Assembly (NCBI GenBank): GCA_021432635.1
Contig: MU270045.1
Location: 62,001-126,000 of the forward strand
Length of the DNA: 64,000 bases
From: Thozetella sp. PMI_491
Lineage: Eukaryota > Ascomycota > Sordariomycetes > Chaetosphaeriales > Chaetosphaeriaceae
Direction: 5' to 3'
The position numbers and the translations under genes are program-made. Shown in pieces: positions 45,923-57,648 of the stretch (position 1 is its first letter; every line of letters starts with the position of its first letter). The notes below the pieces were generated by a model, which made no database searches, was not told where the DNA came from, and was given only the letters and a program-made list of their open reading frames with translations.

Positions 45923-47839
45923 TCACGATGCGGCCGCTGGGGCCTCCTTCCCATTTGTATCCCCTGCCTCCTCCTCGGTAGGCTTGTCTTTTTTCTCTAC
46001 CATGCCAAAATCGGTGTCGTTCTCCTCTCTGAGCGGTACCTGCTTCATTATAGCAGCAGCGATGAGCCCTGCCGCGCCGAAGGCAATGGCAACTTGCCAG
46101 GACCGCTGGAGCGCGATGCTCTGCACGGAGATCACCTGAGCACGGGTCTGTGCCGAGAGCGAGTCGAGAAAGTGGGCTTCAGCTGCCCCGTATGCCCCAC
46201 CGGCCATGAACTGGGCGGCCACCGCTGCGTCGCTGATGGCGCCCGAGCCGGCCAGTTGCGCGGCCCGGTTGGTGTAGATGGTGCCGGCGACGGCGACGCC
46301 CCACATGACGCCGAAGCTGCGCATGAAGCCCCAAGTGGCCGTCGCCAGCGCCGTGTCCTTGTCGGTCAGCGGGGCCAGCAGCGCCGGGAGCATCGCCGCC
46401 ATACCAAAGCCTGCGCCGAAGGACTCGAGCACCTGGAAACCCACCCAGGCGGCCGTACTCGAGTTCTCGTCCAGGAGCGTGAAGATTCCAAAGCCGATGA
46501 CGATCAAGGCGAAGCAAAAGACGAGAATAGGCTTGTAGCGGCCGAACTTGCTGAGCAGCAACCCGCCAATGATGGCGCCTGGGAGGAGTGCGAGGATGGT
46601 AGGAAGAAGATCGATGCCAGCGTTGTAGGCATCTACGGCGAGAACGCCCTGGAAGTAGACCGGCAGGAAGTAGAGTGCCCACATAGTGACGATGCCGTGG
46701 AGAAAGGTGAGGAGGAAGACGATGGAGCTAAGGGAATTGCCGAAGAGGTGGAGGGGCATGATGGGATTTGGGGTACGACGGGCATTGCCTTCAAGCACGA
46801 TAAAGGCTCCCATCGTGACCAGACCTACAATGAGTGGCACGAGGACTTGATAAGATGACCACGGGTATTGCCCTCCTGCCCAACCGAGGGCAATCAGCAC
46901 CGGGACGGTGCCGCCGATGAAGAGGGTGTTCCCCAGCCAGTCGAGGCTCGAAAACTTGGTGGCCCACGTCTGGGATCTGTCATACTTGACTTGTAAGAAG
47001 GCAACCAGCAGCACAATTGCAACACCGCCAATAGGCAGGGTCATGTAGAAAGCCCAGCGCCAGGTACTGTAGCTGACGAGCAGTCCGCCAAAGAGAGGGC
47101 CGAGGGAGGCTCCGATGCCGACCATGCCAAACACGGCGCCCATGTAGGTACCTCTCTCGCGGAGCGGCACCAGATCGCAGATGACGATCTCGCAGAGGAC
47201 GCCGATGCCCGCGCCTCCGATACCTTGTATCGCTCGACCGCCGATCATCGCGGCCATGTTAGTGGCTCTGCGGATTGCCATTCTCGTCAGCAAAGCCTCT
47301 GAGCTTCATGGGACGAAATGGCTCCCCAGCCAGGTACTGAGGAAGCAGGAACTCACCCGCCACAAACACCGCTCCCAATCATGAAGAGGGCCCCGGATAT
47401 GATCAGGGGCCACCGGCGGCCAAACACGTTTGCAAGCTGGCCAAACATCGGCATAAGAGAGGTCCTGCATAAATTTAAATCCCAGAATCGGTCAGATATA
47501 TAAGTAACCAGAGCCCGTGGCTCAAGTTTAAGGCGGCCCTGTCTCTGTCGCGAGAGGCGCGGGGGCCGGGGAGGCTTACATGGTTAAGAAGTATGCGTTA
47601 GAAACCCAGATGAAGTTTTCGCCCCCACCCAAATCGGCAACAAGCGATGGCATGACCGTCGAGGTGACTGTGGCTTCCAGAGACGTGAGGAGGCTGATGA
47701 GAGAGAGGACAACGATGATGGCCCAGAACCTCGGCCCCTTCTGAAACTTTGGCGGGCTCTTTTCCGTGGTCGCATCCTGGGCATCGACCGAAGCTTCATT
47801 AGATTCCAGAGTCGAAGCGGCCGCGTCTTGTTGTGTCAT
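45923..47839 (-). CDS. MFS multidrug/toxin efflux transporter (14-helix type)
   Basis: Major facilitator, DHA2-like, of 570 aa in the plasma membrane, exporting toxic compounds by proton antiport. Exons 47839-47580, 47464-47357 and 47267-45923 join in frame (introns of 115 and 89 nt). The ATG at 47839 was chosen as the first in frame. After a hydrophilic N-terminus come IIVVLSLISLLTSLEATV, the WVSNAYFLT motif of helix 2, GQLANVFGRRW (motif A), GGRAIQGIGGAGI (motif C-like) and WRWAFYMTLPIGG. The C-terminus is acidic (EENDTDFGMVEKKDKPTEEE). It follows the AflR-like regulator in the same orientation. Such pairs are common at metabolite clusters, but no core enzyme is adjacent here; the substrate is unknown. 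Confidence 0.9.
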
Positions 47840-49757
47840 CGTACGCGACAAGACTAGTAAGAGCAGGTGCCGGGTAGTATTATGGGATGATAGGCAGGCC
47901 GTGGGGCTAGTGCGAGGGTCGAAGTAAAATGAGGCGCGAGATGTGGGCTATCTTGGATCTTTCTTGCAGAAAGTCGACGGAGTTTTGGAAATATTCGCAA
48001 CTGCGATCCCGTGTGAGAAACTGCAGGTACCTACCATTTAAGGCCGGATGACTTCCGGTAATCATGATGGCACCATGATGGCACGGTACGAGTGACTCCA
48101 TGCTCTTTGGGTGAACTCCGCGGAGGGTTTCGGCGGATAAATGTGTGCGCCTCCTCGCAGAGTTTTGTTTTCTTTCGCGGCTGGCGTGATCAGGGATCTC
48201 GGTTGGCAGTCTTTGTGCAGGGAACTCAAGAGTTTCAGAGTTCAAATTCATCTCGAGCCTTCTAGATGCAGCTGTTAGACTGATGCCTCAGGTGAAAAGG
48301 GTTCGACAAAGTTGACTGTTAGCCACTTTTATGTAAATGTGGGTCCAGGAGCTGAAGCAGTAAGCGACCTAGATTCATGGGCTCTAAACGGGGCTCCCAA
48401 CTTTCTTGCGTGAAAGGATTGGAGGTGTACTCCGTAGGGCACGAGTAATAGTCCGAGATTGAGCGATAAATCATAGGCGCATTCTGTGCGTCGGATGGTG
48501 CCGGAAGACCGCATTCATTGCCCTCGGATTTTAGGCTAGCAGTAGTAGAGGTCTATAGAAAAAGTAAACGTCGGTTCCGCCAACAATCTAGTGGCCAGGC
48601 TGCGCGAAATGTACTAACCCCCGTTTAATGGTTATTGTATACGTCTTGTTTATTTGTCCTATCAAAGAAAGCCGTAAATGACCACATATATGTCAATTAC
48701 GCATGATTTTGCTTCTCGGTTTAAGACCGGACGGCCGATGCACTGCCATATTCCACTGTCGGCAGTGGAAACGCTGTGCTTCTGAGTAAGCCCATCACGC
48801 TCCGAACCCATGGCAGCTTCTCGGAAGCTACGGAGCTCAGCAACTCTCCGGTGCCGAGCGAGATTTGCACGAGACCGCGCTTGGCGGCAGATAAAAATAC
48901 CAGCTGCATTGGTTGCAAAGTCATAGTTGTGTTACTGCGCGGAGAGGAGAACACTGTTGGTACAAAGGGATGCACCATTACAGAATTTGTCCTTGGTCAG
49001 GCTTACGAACTAATCGATTTTCGCATATTCTGACCCGCTATTGGCCATGAGGGGAGTCCAAGTGGGCCATTTGCTACCTTCGAGGATACTAAACGCAGTC
49101 CTCACAGCTAAAAGAGTGGGCACAGAGTAAAGATGATGCATTTCAGATTTGAAGGATGAAGAGCTGGAGGCCGGATCGTTAAATCCGACACATTTAGCAG
49201 CAACGTCGAAGGTAAGCAATAATATTTTTGTATTAGCCGTATTAGACCTGGCATCCAAAGCGCGTTACCATGTAACTCGAACGTGTTCATACGGGCGAAC
49301 TAACCGACTTTCGCATATGTATCCCTACCATTGGCTAGCTATGGGGCCGGTATTAAAAACAAAGCAGGGGTCTTGGTCTCCATATTTGGACTGTATGGAC
49401 CCAATTGATTTATAATGGAGAGATGCTCGGTCTTTATTTCCAGTTCCCTTGCTCATCCTGCCTATCTAATAGCCACATGCTTGTACTTAGCCGATTAGAG
49501 AATCGCCACATTTTCGCCCGCTAAGTCCGACATAGCCTTCCATTACTATGACAATAAGGCCGAATCGTCGACTGCCTGATGCGGAGAAATCCGTGAAATT
49601 CTATCTAATGGCTACGTAAGTAAGGCTAACAGGCTCTCACTCTGGCTGAATTATAAGTAGCTATATGTTCCCCTCTTGCTAGTGCGGAGAAACATTGTTC
49701 GCTCAGCCAACCCATATCGAGAAAGGCACAAGGAGGATCTTCAACTACCAAAAAGCC
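47840..49757. other. Intergenic region with a degenerate 55-bp duplication
   Basis: No gene is supported. Two related stretches, about 49005-49055 and 49297-49350, share GAACTAA(T/C)CGA(T/C)TTTCGCATAT and then GCTATTGGCC/CCATTGGCT-like sequence, suggesting an old duplicated or mobile fragment. The last 100 bp are the likely lipase leader. Confidence 0.45.
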
Positions 49758-51101
49758 ATGTTTCTGTCCCGTCTCGTATTTCTAGCCTGGGGAGCGAGTG
49801 CCCTCGCGAACTCCAGTGGCCGCCTCGTTTGGGAGACACCTTGTCAGCCTATTATCCCCAGCCAGGATGACTTCTATACCAGCAAGCCAGATAACCTCAA
49901 AGCGTATTCTTCCGGCGATATAATCCGCTTACGAGTCGCCCCTGGTAACCTGAGTGCTCTGTTCAATGCTTCCGCTGTTTATCACGTGGTTTACCGCACC
50001 ACCGACAGTCTCAACGAACCCACATGGGCTCTAACGACAATCTTCGCTCCGATCCGGCCGTACCGCTCATCCAGCTCGAGTTGCAATGATAAGGGATCAG
50101 CACTCCTTTCGTACCTGGATCCATACAATACCGCATGGATTGATGGCTCTGCAAGCTGGTTATTGAATGACCCGACTCAGCTCTCCGATGAAGTTGACAT
50201 TCCCGCCTCCCTCTCCCGTGGCTGGTTTGTTGCATTGCCTGACTTCGAGGGCGTTCTCGCTGCATCAACAGCTGGTCATCTTGAGGGTCATGCCATTCTC
50301 GACGGGGTGACAGCTACCTACCAACTAGCAGATCTCGGCCGGATGCTCTTGACATACGACATCCCGCCTTTGATGCTTGAAAGGGACGCTAAGTTCACCC
50401 TCTGGGGTTATTCAGGAGGCGCTCTTTCGGGAGGCTGGGCCGCAGAGTTGCAGGCAGAGTATGCTCCCCATCTTGGCTCACGATTCGCTGGTGTCGCTTT
50501 CGGAGGTCTTGCCATTAATTTCTCAGCCATTATCGAGATTGTTAGCGGTACTGAGAATGCTGGTGTCGCCCCGCCAGGTATTGTCGGCATTGCCTATCAG
50601 TATCCCAAGGTGATGGACTTTCTTGTTTCTCACCTGAAGCCCGAAAACGCTTCCGAATTTCTCGCAGTGAAGAACCTCACATTCGTTGAGGGCTTTGTTC
50701 ACTTCAACGGGAAGAATCTTTTCGACTATTTCATCAACGGCCGAGACGATCTGTTTGCTGAAGTCTTCTTGGACCTCTGGGCTACCGAGTACGACATCGG
50801 CCACAGTGTGCCTGCCGTGCCAGCGTTCTTCTACAAGGCCATTGGAGATCAGTTCAGTGCCGTTCAGTTCACCGACCAGCTTGTTGACAACTACTGTAAG
50901 CAGGGAGCCAATGTCCTGTACCAACGTAACACCGTTGGCGGGCACCTAGAAGAGTTTCAGAACGGGCATACCAGAGTTCTTGATTGGCTGGAGAGCATCT
51001 TCAATGGTACGTACGGGGAGAGATACAACGACACCGGATGTACTATAGAGAATGTCACCGTCGTAGATCCGACGGGGCCGGTGCTGAACCAACACGTGTA
51101 A
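49758..51101 (+). CDS. Secretory lipase (LIP family)
   Basis: Secreted triacylglycerol lipase of 447 aa from a single exon. The start at 49758 gives a clear signal peptide (MFLSRLVFLAWGASALA). The protein matches the fungal LIP/CalA-type layout: SGDIIRLRVAP, HVVYRTTDSLNEPTWALTT, SALLSYLDPYNT, and the nucleophile Ser219 in LWGYSGGALSGGWAAEL. The probable acid is Asp364 in KAIGDQF and the His is His396 in GGHLEEF. Several NxS/T sites (NLS, NAS, NFS, NLT, NGT, NVT) point to glycosylation. An alternative start 63 bp upstream would hide the signal peptide and is less likely. Likely role: extracellular lipid use. Confidence 0.9.
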   Translation: MFLSRLVFLAWGASALANSSGRLVWETPCQPIIPSQDDFYTSKPDNLKAYSSGDIIRLRVAPGNLSALFNASAVYHVVYRTTDSLNEPTWALTTIFAPIRPYRSSSSSCNDKGSALLSYLDPYNTAWIDGSASWLLNDPTQLSDEVDIPASLSRGWFVALPDFEGVLAASTAGHLEGHAILDGVTATYQLADLGRMLLTYDIPPLMLERDAKFTLWGYSGGALSGGWAAELQAEYAPHLGSRFAGVAFGGLAINFSAIIEIVSGTENAGVAPPGIVGIAYQYPKVMDFLVSHLKPENASEFLAVKNLTFVEGFVHFNGKNLFDYFINGRDDLFAEVFLDLWATEYDIGHSVPAVPAFFYKAIGDQFSAVQFTDQLVDNYCKQGANVLYQRNTVGGHLEEFQNGHTRVLDWLESIFNGTYGERYNDTGCTIENVTVVDPTGPVLNQHV

Positions 51102-51734
51102 CAAGACATCAGCTAGAGAACAAGGCACGCGGTAACTAGCACCTCTCAAAGACTTATATCTCGTTCATTTCAATGTCTACACAGTGAACCTTACATAACA
51201 GGTCGCTGTCAGAGCAGGCTCGCCGCAGTGGATTCGTAACTTCAAATTGATACTCTATTTTCCATCGGGATATTAGTAAGAGGGTGAAGGGGGAGCTTGT
51301 AGCCAGCCCATATGTGCCTCTGTAGCAATATTGTTTACTGCGCCTCAATATCTTGTCTTGGCTCCTAATAAAACTCAAAGCCGAACATTTCAAAGTACGC
51401 ATACGATCCTGCAGTGATACAACCGCCGATGCCTTTAGCTTAACAGCTAGATGGCAGCTACAAGGGCAGGATCATTCTTTAGGGGAGAGTGTAGTCCCAG
51501 AGTTATCTCATGTTTACAGGTATTTTTCAGACAGTTGTGAAGCTAGATTATCTGGGTTTAACCAGAGGTCGTCACGAAAATATACCATCATTAAGCTCTG
51601 GCACTAAGTAGGCAGTCGGGTAAAATTCTGGTTTCCGTGTTAATTGTGCGGTGCTGGTTTAACCCTATACGCAGGCTTTTCGACGACAAAGACTAGAGTG
51701 GGCAAGGTCACGACAAGCTCGTTCCCCCCACCAA

Positions 51735-52075
51735 TCACACCCAATCCTCTGTTTTGCAACCCCGAGACAGAATGTCAGCATCGCCAGGCTCAATGTCGAG
51801 CTCGTATTTAATCTCGTAAGACAGATAAGTTTCTTCAGCCTTAAGCTCCCAATAATCCAAATTAGTTCCACCTCAGCTTGTGCTTCGGTGGAAGACGCAG
51901 ACTGGCCAATCATCATGTGAGTCCAAACTGGAGGAGTAGCTGCTGGCGGGCAAACCGCCAAGGAACCCGAAACGTTAGGGATAGCCATCAAGGTCGACAA
52001 GAATAGTCTTTCCAGACTGCTGGTCGAGGGTTGTCTCAGAGGTGGCATCCTTGTTTACCCAATGAGTATGGTTTC
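51735..52075 (-). pseudogene. Decayed gene of unknown family
   Basis: One continuous minus-strand frame has protein-like composition but two internal stops (TAA at 51977-51975, TGA at 51875-51873) before TGA at 51737-51735. It opens after a good intron acceptor (TCTAACAG) with NHTHWVNKDATSETTLD, then SGKTILVDLDGYP; after the stops come WELKAEETYLSYEIKYELD and IEPGDADILSRGCKTEDWV. I do not recognise the family. The first stop sits in CCCTAACG, which could be a branch point of a weak intron, so a functional gene is not fully excluded. Upstream exons could not be traced. The flanking spacers 51102-51734 and 52076-53245 show nothing else. Confidence 0.45.
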
Positions 52076-53245
52076 CTGTTAGACGACATTAACTAGTAAA
52101 CACATAACCAAGACTCTAGTGCTATCGGAAAGGTCCTCCTGACAAGCAATGGCTACCAATACCAGCTTTAAAACCCCTGATTTATAAAAAGTTCAGCACC
52201 TGTTTCCATGTCTTCTACTACAGTGAGGTTTCATCATTCAAGCAACGTTTGATGTAACGCAGCCCAATCGTCTTCAGCTTCAGTGGCCGATAAACCGAAA
52301 GTTCTCTTCCCCTCCAGTTGTTTATAATCGTCTCCAGAGCCTTGTATAAGCCTAGTAATTAGCAGCCCCTAACATTTATAAGGAGGGGCGACACTAGACA
52401 CCCCCTGATACCCGCTATAGTGTTAATACCGACAATTGATGATAGATACTTGGTGGGATAACTATAGCGGTAAAGCTTCGGTAATTAACACTATGTGCTA
52501 TCAGAGTACATGGCTTTATTTAACATGATTTGGGGACCGTTTTTGTTGGCTATAGAGGCGGAAGTGAGTGGATTTTGTCATGCCAGGCACCAAGGATGGT
52601 TGGCCTACACTATATCAAGCTGTCGTTAAACTCAGGACACCTCACTGTCCGATTAATTCTACACGCTCTACACGCTCTACACGCCTGCCTTCACTTTAGT
52701 CAGCGGCTCACACTCCCCGCTAACCGGAACAGACGATGGACCGAATCAATGACTGCCTCTTATCTATCACTTATGCAAATAGAGCTAGCTTCCACATAGT
52801 GGTGCTACGCTGGCCCTGGAGATGAACAAAGGCCTTTCTTGGCTGGCGCGCCACGTGTGGGGGACGGAATGACATCGAATAATGAAGCACCCAGGCTGCA
52901 TAGGCATGATTCAACCAGAGCGTCATCTCTGTTTCTGCATATTTGCGATGTGTTTAGAAATCAGACTTGAACTAGTTGAGTTACGATAGAAAGCAGCAGT
53001 GCATACTAGCAATTCTTGCTTAAAATGCACACCATTTCGTGCATTGTAGATGCTAATAGCTATAAGTGCTAGTGGAGGCTTTCGTTATCTCCCAAGCGAC
53101 CCCCCCTCCCCCCTTCTACAGCCCCGCCTCAACCAAAAGATATCCATATTTACCACGTTTAGATCTTCAAAGACACAGTGGTATTTGTCATCGATATTTT
53201 TATGCTCGATCCAGCCGTAATTGGCATCGACATACTAAAAATGGG

Positions 53246-53253
53246 TATATAAA
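53246..53253 (+). promoter_or_regulatory. TATA box of the cysteine hydrolase gene
   Basis: TATATAAA lies 51 bp before the likely start codon at 53304, an unusually short leader that still fits a TATA-driven fungal gene. Confidence 0.45.
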
Positions 53254-53303
53254 GGCCGTAAGATTTAGGACGAGAACAGCAGCCTTAATCCCATACCTGT
53301 CAT

Positions 53304-54390
53304 ATGTTCGCAGCAATGGTGTCGTCCGTCAACCTCATTCTTGCACTCACTGCGTCATGTGTTGCTGGACTCTCCGCTGAGAAGCGCCAGGGTTATGTCG
53401 GCGCGGGCGTTGGATTGACAGATGTAGACGGGACACTGGGTATTGTCGGAAACGCCTACAACTACTGGCGCTCCTATGAAAACGGCACTTATGACCTGAC
53501 ACGCAGAGATGTCAGTCCTATTACCTCGCCGAAGCTTATCCCCATGACGGGCATGCGGACATCGGTCATAATCGAGCCATCTCGGTCTGTGCTCTGTATT
53601 ATTGACATGCAGAACTATTTCCTCCACCCAGTACTAGCGCCCACTAGCGAGGATGGCCGCGCCGCCGTTGATCCGACCATCAACTTGGTCAAGTCCTTCC
53701 GCAGCAATGGCATTAAGGTCGCATGGGTAAATTGGGGCCTGACCAATTTCGATCTACTCATGCTACCGCCTTCTGTCAAGTCCGGCTTCTCCAACAACGT
53801 CTCAATGGGTGTTTACCAGTACAAAAACGAAACAATCGATGCCGGCCCGAGGCTTATGGCCGGATCTTGGAACGTTGAGCCATATGGAAAGCTCAAGCAG
53901 TTTGTAAAGGAGGGCGTCGAGGCAGGAACCGACCTCGAGATCCCCAAGAACCGACTAAGTGGGCTCTGGGGCGCTCAGACACCCTTTGGCATGTTCCTGC
54001 AGCAAAATGAAATCACCACTATTTTCATCGCAGGTGTTGACGCAGATCAGTGCGTTCGAACTACTTTTATGGACTCCTACTTCAAGGGTGAGTGGGGTTT
54101 GCCCAAACTCGCGACAAAGTGGGATTTGGAAGCGGTTGCTAACTGAAGCGACCATCTTTTAATCAGGTTATGATCCGATTTATGTAGACGATCTTGCTGC
54201 TACAAGGAACGGGAAAGCTGCCTACGAGAACACTAGGTTCACTGCTAATTACACTGGTAAGTTATTCGCCATTCAGCTGGGCATTTAGCTTCCGACTATC
54301 AGCTAACTTGTTCTAGGATTCATTGCAAATAGTCTAGAGATTATTAAGGCCATTAGAATAGGGAATGGCACCAAATGTAAGGAAGCTTAA
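53304..54390 (+). CDS. Secreted isochorismatase-like cysteine hydrolase
   Basis: Isochorismatase-superfamily hydrolase of 315 aa. Exons 53304-54087, 54167-54256 and 54317-54390 join in frame. A signal peptide is likely (NLILALTASCVAGLSA; Met5 is an alternative start), followed by EKR, a possible Kex2 site. The triad is visible: Asp101 in CIIDMQNYF, Lys215 in IPKNRLSGLWG and Cys250 in AGVDADQCVRTT. VAWVNWGLTNFDL and LMAGSWN are family landmarks. Exon 2 supplies GYDPIYVDDLAAT after the cysteine helix. Cytosolic and secreted fungal members occur; secreted ones from pathogens have been implicated in lowering host salicylate precursors. Substrate and role here are open. Confidence 0.87.
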
Positions 54391-54906
54391 TTATTAGCTA
54401 TACCTGTCTTAAGTAATGCCAGATGAAGGTGTCACTACTTGGCTTAGCATAATGAAAATTTTAATCAGAAAGGTCTTTCGTCTTGCAAGGTAAATATTCT
54501 TCTATGCCTCAAGCCTGGGGCCGCATACCTAAAGACCGAAAACGTCAACGAAATCTTCGACTACTAGTTGCTTCGTTCTCACGATCACAGTGAGAATACG
54601 TTTCTTCCACGACAAGCAATCCGTAAAGGGGGTCTCCAATCCGCCTGTATCATCGTGGTTTAGATTTTCCATCCTGTTGCACGGTTTGTCCCATCGTATC
54701 TGTGAACAATCCTCGGTTTTCTCTTCCTCTATAAAAGAACTCAATAATATTATTGAGTAATAAAGAAATTTACATGATAAAAATATACTATAAATAAAGT
54801 AAAGGTCTTTTTATTTTCTCCAGCATAATATAAATCTAAAGAAATGTATATAGATCTATTCTTTGCTTATAAAAAGCAGGTTTGGCAAAGAGACTTCATT
54901 GCTCTA

Positions 54907-55212
54907 CTATTCCGTTTTTTCCGAATGTAAATGAGGAAGCAACAAGTGTCCAGTTTCGTGACGCAACACTGGGTAGTAAATCGTAAATACTCTGCAGCAG
55001 GTAATTACGGGGAGGGTTTGAAGTAGCGTGCGTAAGTACAGAAATATGCGACCTTTGATGTATCGAAACCAAAGGAGCCTCAATATCGCTGACATTACGT
55101 ATTCATCGATTCTACCATTTTCATAGTAAATGGTTTCTAACAAGGTTTCGATTTCGGTTATGTCGTCAGGCCTTCGAGACCTATAGCTGGGACGCGGCGA
55201 GGTACTACGCAT
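54907..55212 (-). CDS. Possible small protein, weak
   Basis: Open frame of 101 codons starting ATG at 55212. The middle part, RPDDITEIETLLETIYYENG and RIDEYVMSAILRLL, has helical, protein-like composition; the rest (FYLRTLL, TCCRVF) does not. It may be a gene fragment or one exon of a decayed gene. No domain is recognised. Confidence 0.22.
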   Translation of the reverse strand: MRSTSPRPSYRSRRPDDITEIETLLETIYYENGRIDEYVMSAILRLLWFRYIKGRIFLYLRTLLQTLPVITCCRVFTIYYPVLRHETGHLLLPHLHSEKTE

Positions 55213-57039
55213 GTCCTGAGTTTCTTTCAGAAGTAATGGACCATTTCAATAGGCCGTGCGCTGAATTACGAGTTTTTAGAAGAGGCAATGCCATGCGGAT
55301 TGCTATGACGCTGCTAGATCCCACCGGCTAGCAGCATGCAGCTGCCCGCGTGGTACCCACTCCTCTTAACACTAAAGTGGTTGATATGGTCTTTCGCTGC
55401 GTTGAGACTGGGATTTTTCTATTCCCTGGGACCTGCGCTGCAACGAGGCGGGAGAGAGGGGCCGTCATGTCGCAGGTAACAGCGAGAGGAGAACAACAGA
55501 GAAAGAGAGTGTGAGTGTATGAAGTGGAGACCTGACCTGTCGGCAAGACGCTCACCCGAGCCGGTTAACTTCGCTAGACCGGCAAGAATAAGCGACCGTG
55601 TGTTCGCTTGTGTAGGAACCTCTGACAGCTCTCCGGCTTGTGGCTCTCGCTTTCGTTGTGTCTATCTAAGCCATAGAATTAGTTGTTTGCTTCCCTTCCC
55701 ACTCAAGAGTAAACCCTCCATCCTCCAAAAGCCTTCACGGCCTGGCCCAACCTGCTCCAACGATCTCACCGTGCCAATGAAGGGTCTTTAGAGCGCTCCT
55801 TAGTCCGTTAGCAGAGTTTGTGCTCTGCCTAATTGCCTAGTTGTGAGACACGTGCGCATCGGGATTTCACAGCTATTCCTTGACACTAATGACTGGTGCT
55901 TAATTCTAAATCCAAATAGACGGATGTCTCACGTATTGCCGCCTCAAAGTTGTACCAATTACGTACATCTGACTGCAAACCAGCTCCATTACTACTGGTA
56001 GGAACACAAAACGCTTGGTAGAAGAAAATATTTCCTCCCTAAATCCGAGTTTCAATTCCGAAGTGCCAGAAAATTGCTCCCGCTCGGCTAACAGAGTTAA
56101 GTCGAGCCTCCCATGACTCGCTCGTTGGAGACGCCGCTAGCCTCCAAGCCACAGCGGTAATTGCCCCAACTTGGAGGATACGCGGCGTTAAATATGATTT
56201 AAATTTAGCAGTAATGGTGATGTAATTACTACTCGACGTACGGATCGTAAACACGGCACAGCGAATAAAGCTGGTGAGGACTTGTGGCGGACGCTCGGGC
56301 CGATTTGGCTGGAAGATGTTTTCTGTGCCGCGCCTGGCCTGACGATAGCAGCGCTAGAACCGGAGGTCGGATGACCGTACTGGTCCATCACGAAGTTTAA
56401 AGCTTACGATTAAGGTTGGCTAGACAGAATTCACGGTCAAACTTGATATGTAGGTTTAGCCATAGCCCAAATCCTTTACCTTTGGGTCTATCAATATTCC
56501 AATAGGCAGAACTCCACGATATCAATCGATCTCAGAGTAGGGAGTCTGATTCTAAATCTTGAGTTGATGTCATTAAGTGATTTTTCACGTACGAAGCTTT
56601 ACTCAAGTCGACCGGAGTATGCTGCTCTGCTATGGTAGCTAGAGATTGCTTAATGACATGCTCATAACGTGTGCGTATTTGCCAGCGAAATGTTAAGCGA
56701 ATCAGAATTACAAAGTTAATATCGTATTACGGTATGAATGCACCGGAGAACCCCCGAGGCAAACTTACGTGATTCATTCCGAAGTACATCCCCGAGAGCC
56801 GACTTACCTATGGTAGTGACCCTAATCGAAAGTCTGCTTTAAGGGTGATGGAATACGTCCACTGGACGCCTCTTGATTCATCCCCGTAGTGTGGTGATTC
56901 TTTATAGTCACCTCTTCCCTCCTAACCTGACCGAGATCCACCAGCTTGTCCAAAAGCCTTCTATGGTAAGCGGGAACAGGCGCCGTCAAAACAATTCTCA
57001 CCAAAGTTTCTACAAGTTTTACGCTTCTTCTCCTTCAAG
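55213..57039. other. Intergenic region
   Basis: No gene recognised. It is mixed-composition sequence with frequent stops on both strands and no repeats that I could define. The last 150 bp likely carry the leader of the Vps62-like gene. Confidence 0.4.
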
Positions 57040-57648
57040 ATGAAGGTCCTCGCAGCTTGGGGGGGGCTTCTCCTATCCACAACGAGCCATTTTGAACAGA
57101 TCTGGAAAGACACTGGCAGCGGCGCCAGTAGGGATGGTGGTTTCTGGCACCCGGTGTCAGAGAATATCTTTCGACCAGTTGGTAGCGTCGGTGTTAATCA
57201 CTACGGGGATATTAATGGACAATACTGGTCGCTCTTGGTCGGGCAGGAGGGAGGAGCCGCGACGGCCGTTGTTCCCCCAGTCGACTACGTCCCCATTTAC
57301 AACGACAAGGGTAGTGGTGCCTCTCAGGACGGCTCTTTCTGGAGGCCCGTGTGTCCCGCAAACTTCGCGTCACTGGGCGATGTCGTCCAGCGTGGCTACA
57401 CCAAGCCCAGTACAGACAAAGTCTGGTGTGTGAGACGCGACCTAGTTGGGCCAGCTAGGTACGCGGCAAGTGTATGGAACGATCAAGGTTCGGGGGCTGC
57501 TGAAGACGGCTCTATGTGGCCTATTGAGACGGATGCTGGAGGAACTCCTGGGGCGGATATCGGCGTCACTATCAGTCCTTTCCGGGCTAACCAGGGCTAC
57601 AGCACGCCCCCTGATAGCCTGGCACTAGCTATCATCCAGTCAGAGTGA
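57040..57648 (+). CDS. Vps62-like triple-repeat protein, possibly secreted
   Basis: Single-exon protein of 202 aa. After a short hydrophobic leader (MKVLAAWGGLLLSTTS) come three copies of one motif near residues 21, 86 and 146: IWKDTGSGASRDGGFWHPV, IYNDKGSGASQDGSFWRPV and VWNDQGSGAAEDGSMWPIE. The pattern W/Y-x-D-x-GSGA-x-x-DGSFW-x-P, with LGDVVQRGYTKPS between, is typical of the Vps62-related family (beta-rich repeats). It is shorter than yeast Vps62, which has extra domains. The leader is marginal as a signal peptide. Function in fungi is poorly known; beta-prism-like lectin activity is a guess. Confidence 0.72.
   Translation: MKVLAAWGGLLLSTTSHFEQIWKDTGSGASRDGGFWHPVSENIFRPVGSVGVNHYGDINGQYWSLLVGQEGGAATAVVPPVDYVPIYNDKGSGASQDGSFWRPVCPANFASLGDVVQRGYTKPSTDKVWCVRRDLVGPARYAASVWNDQGSGAAEDGSMWPIETDAGGTPGADIGVTISPFRANQGYSTPPDSLALAIIQSE

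Noticed and set aside
45824-46858. 344-codon plus-strand open frame.
   Set aside because: It lies antisense to the MFS transporter exon 3; its Glu/Gly/Arg-rich composition mirrors the hydrophobic codons of the transporter.
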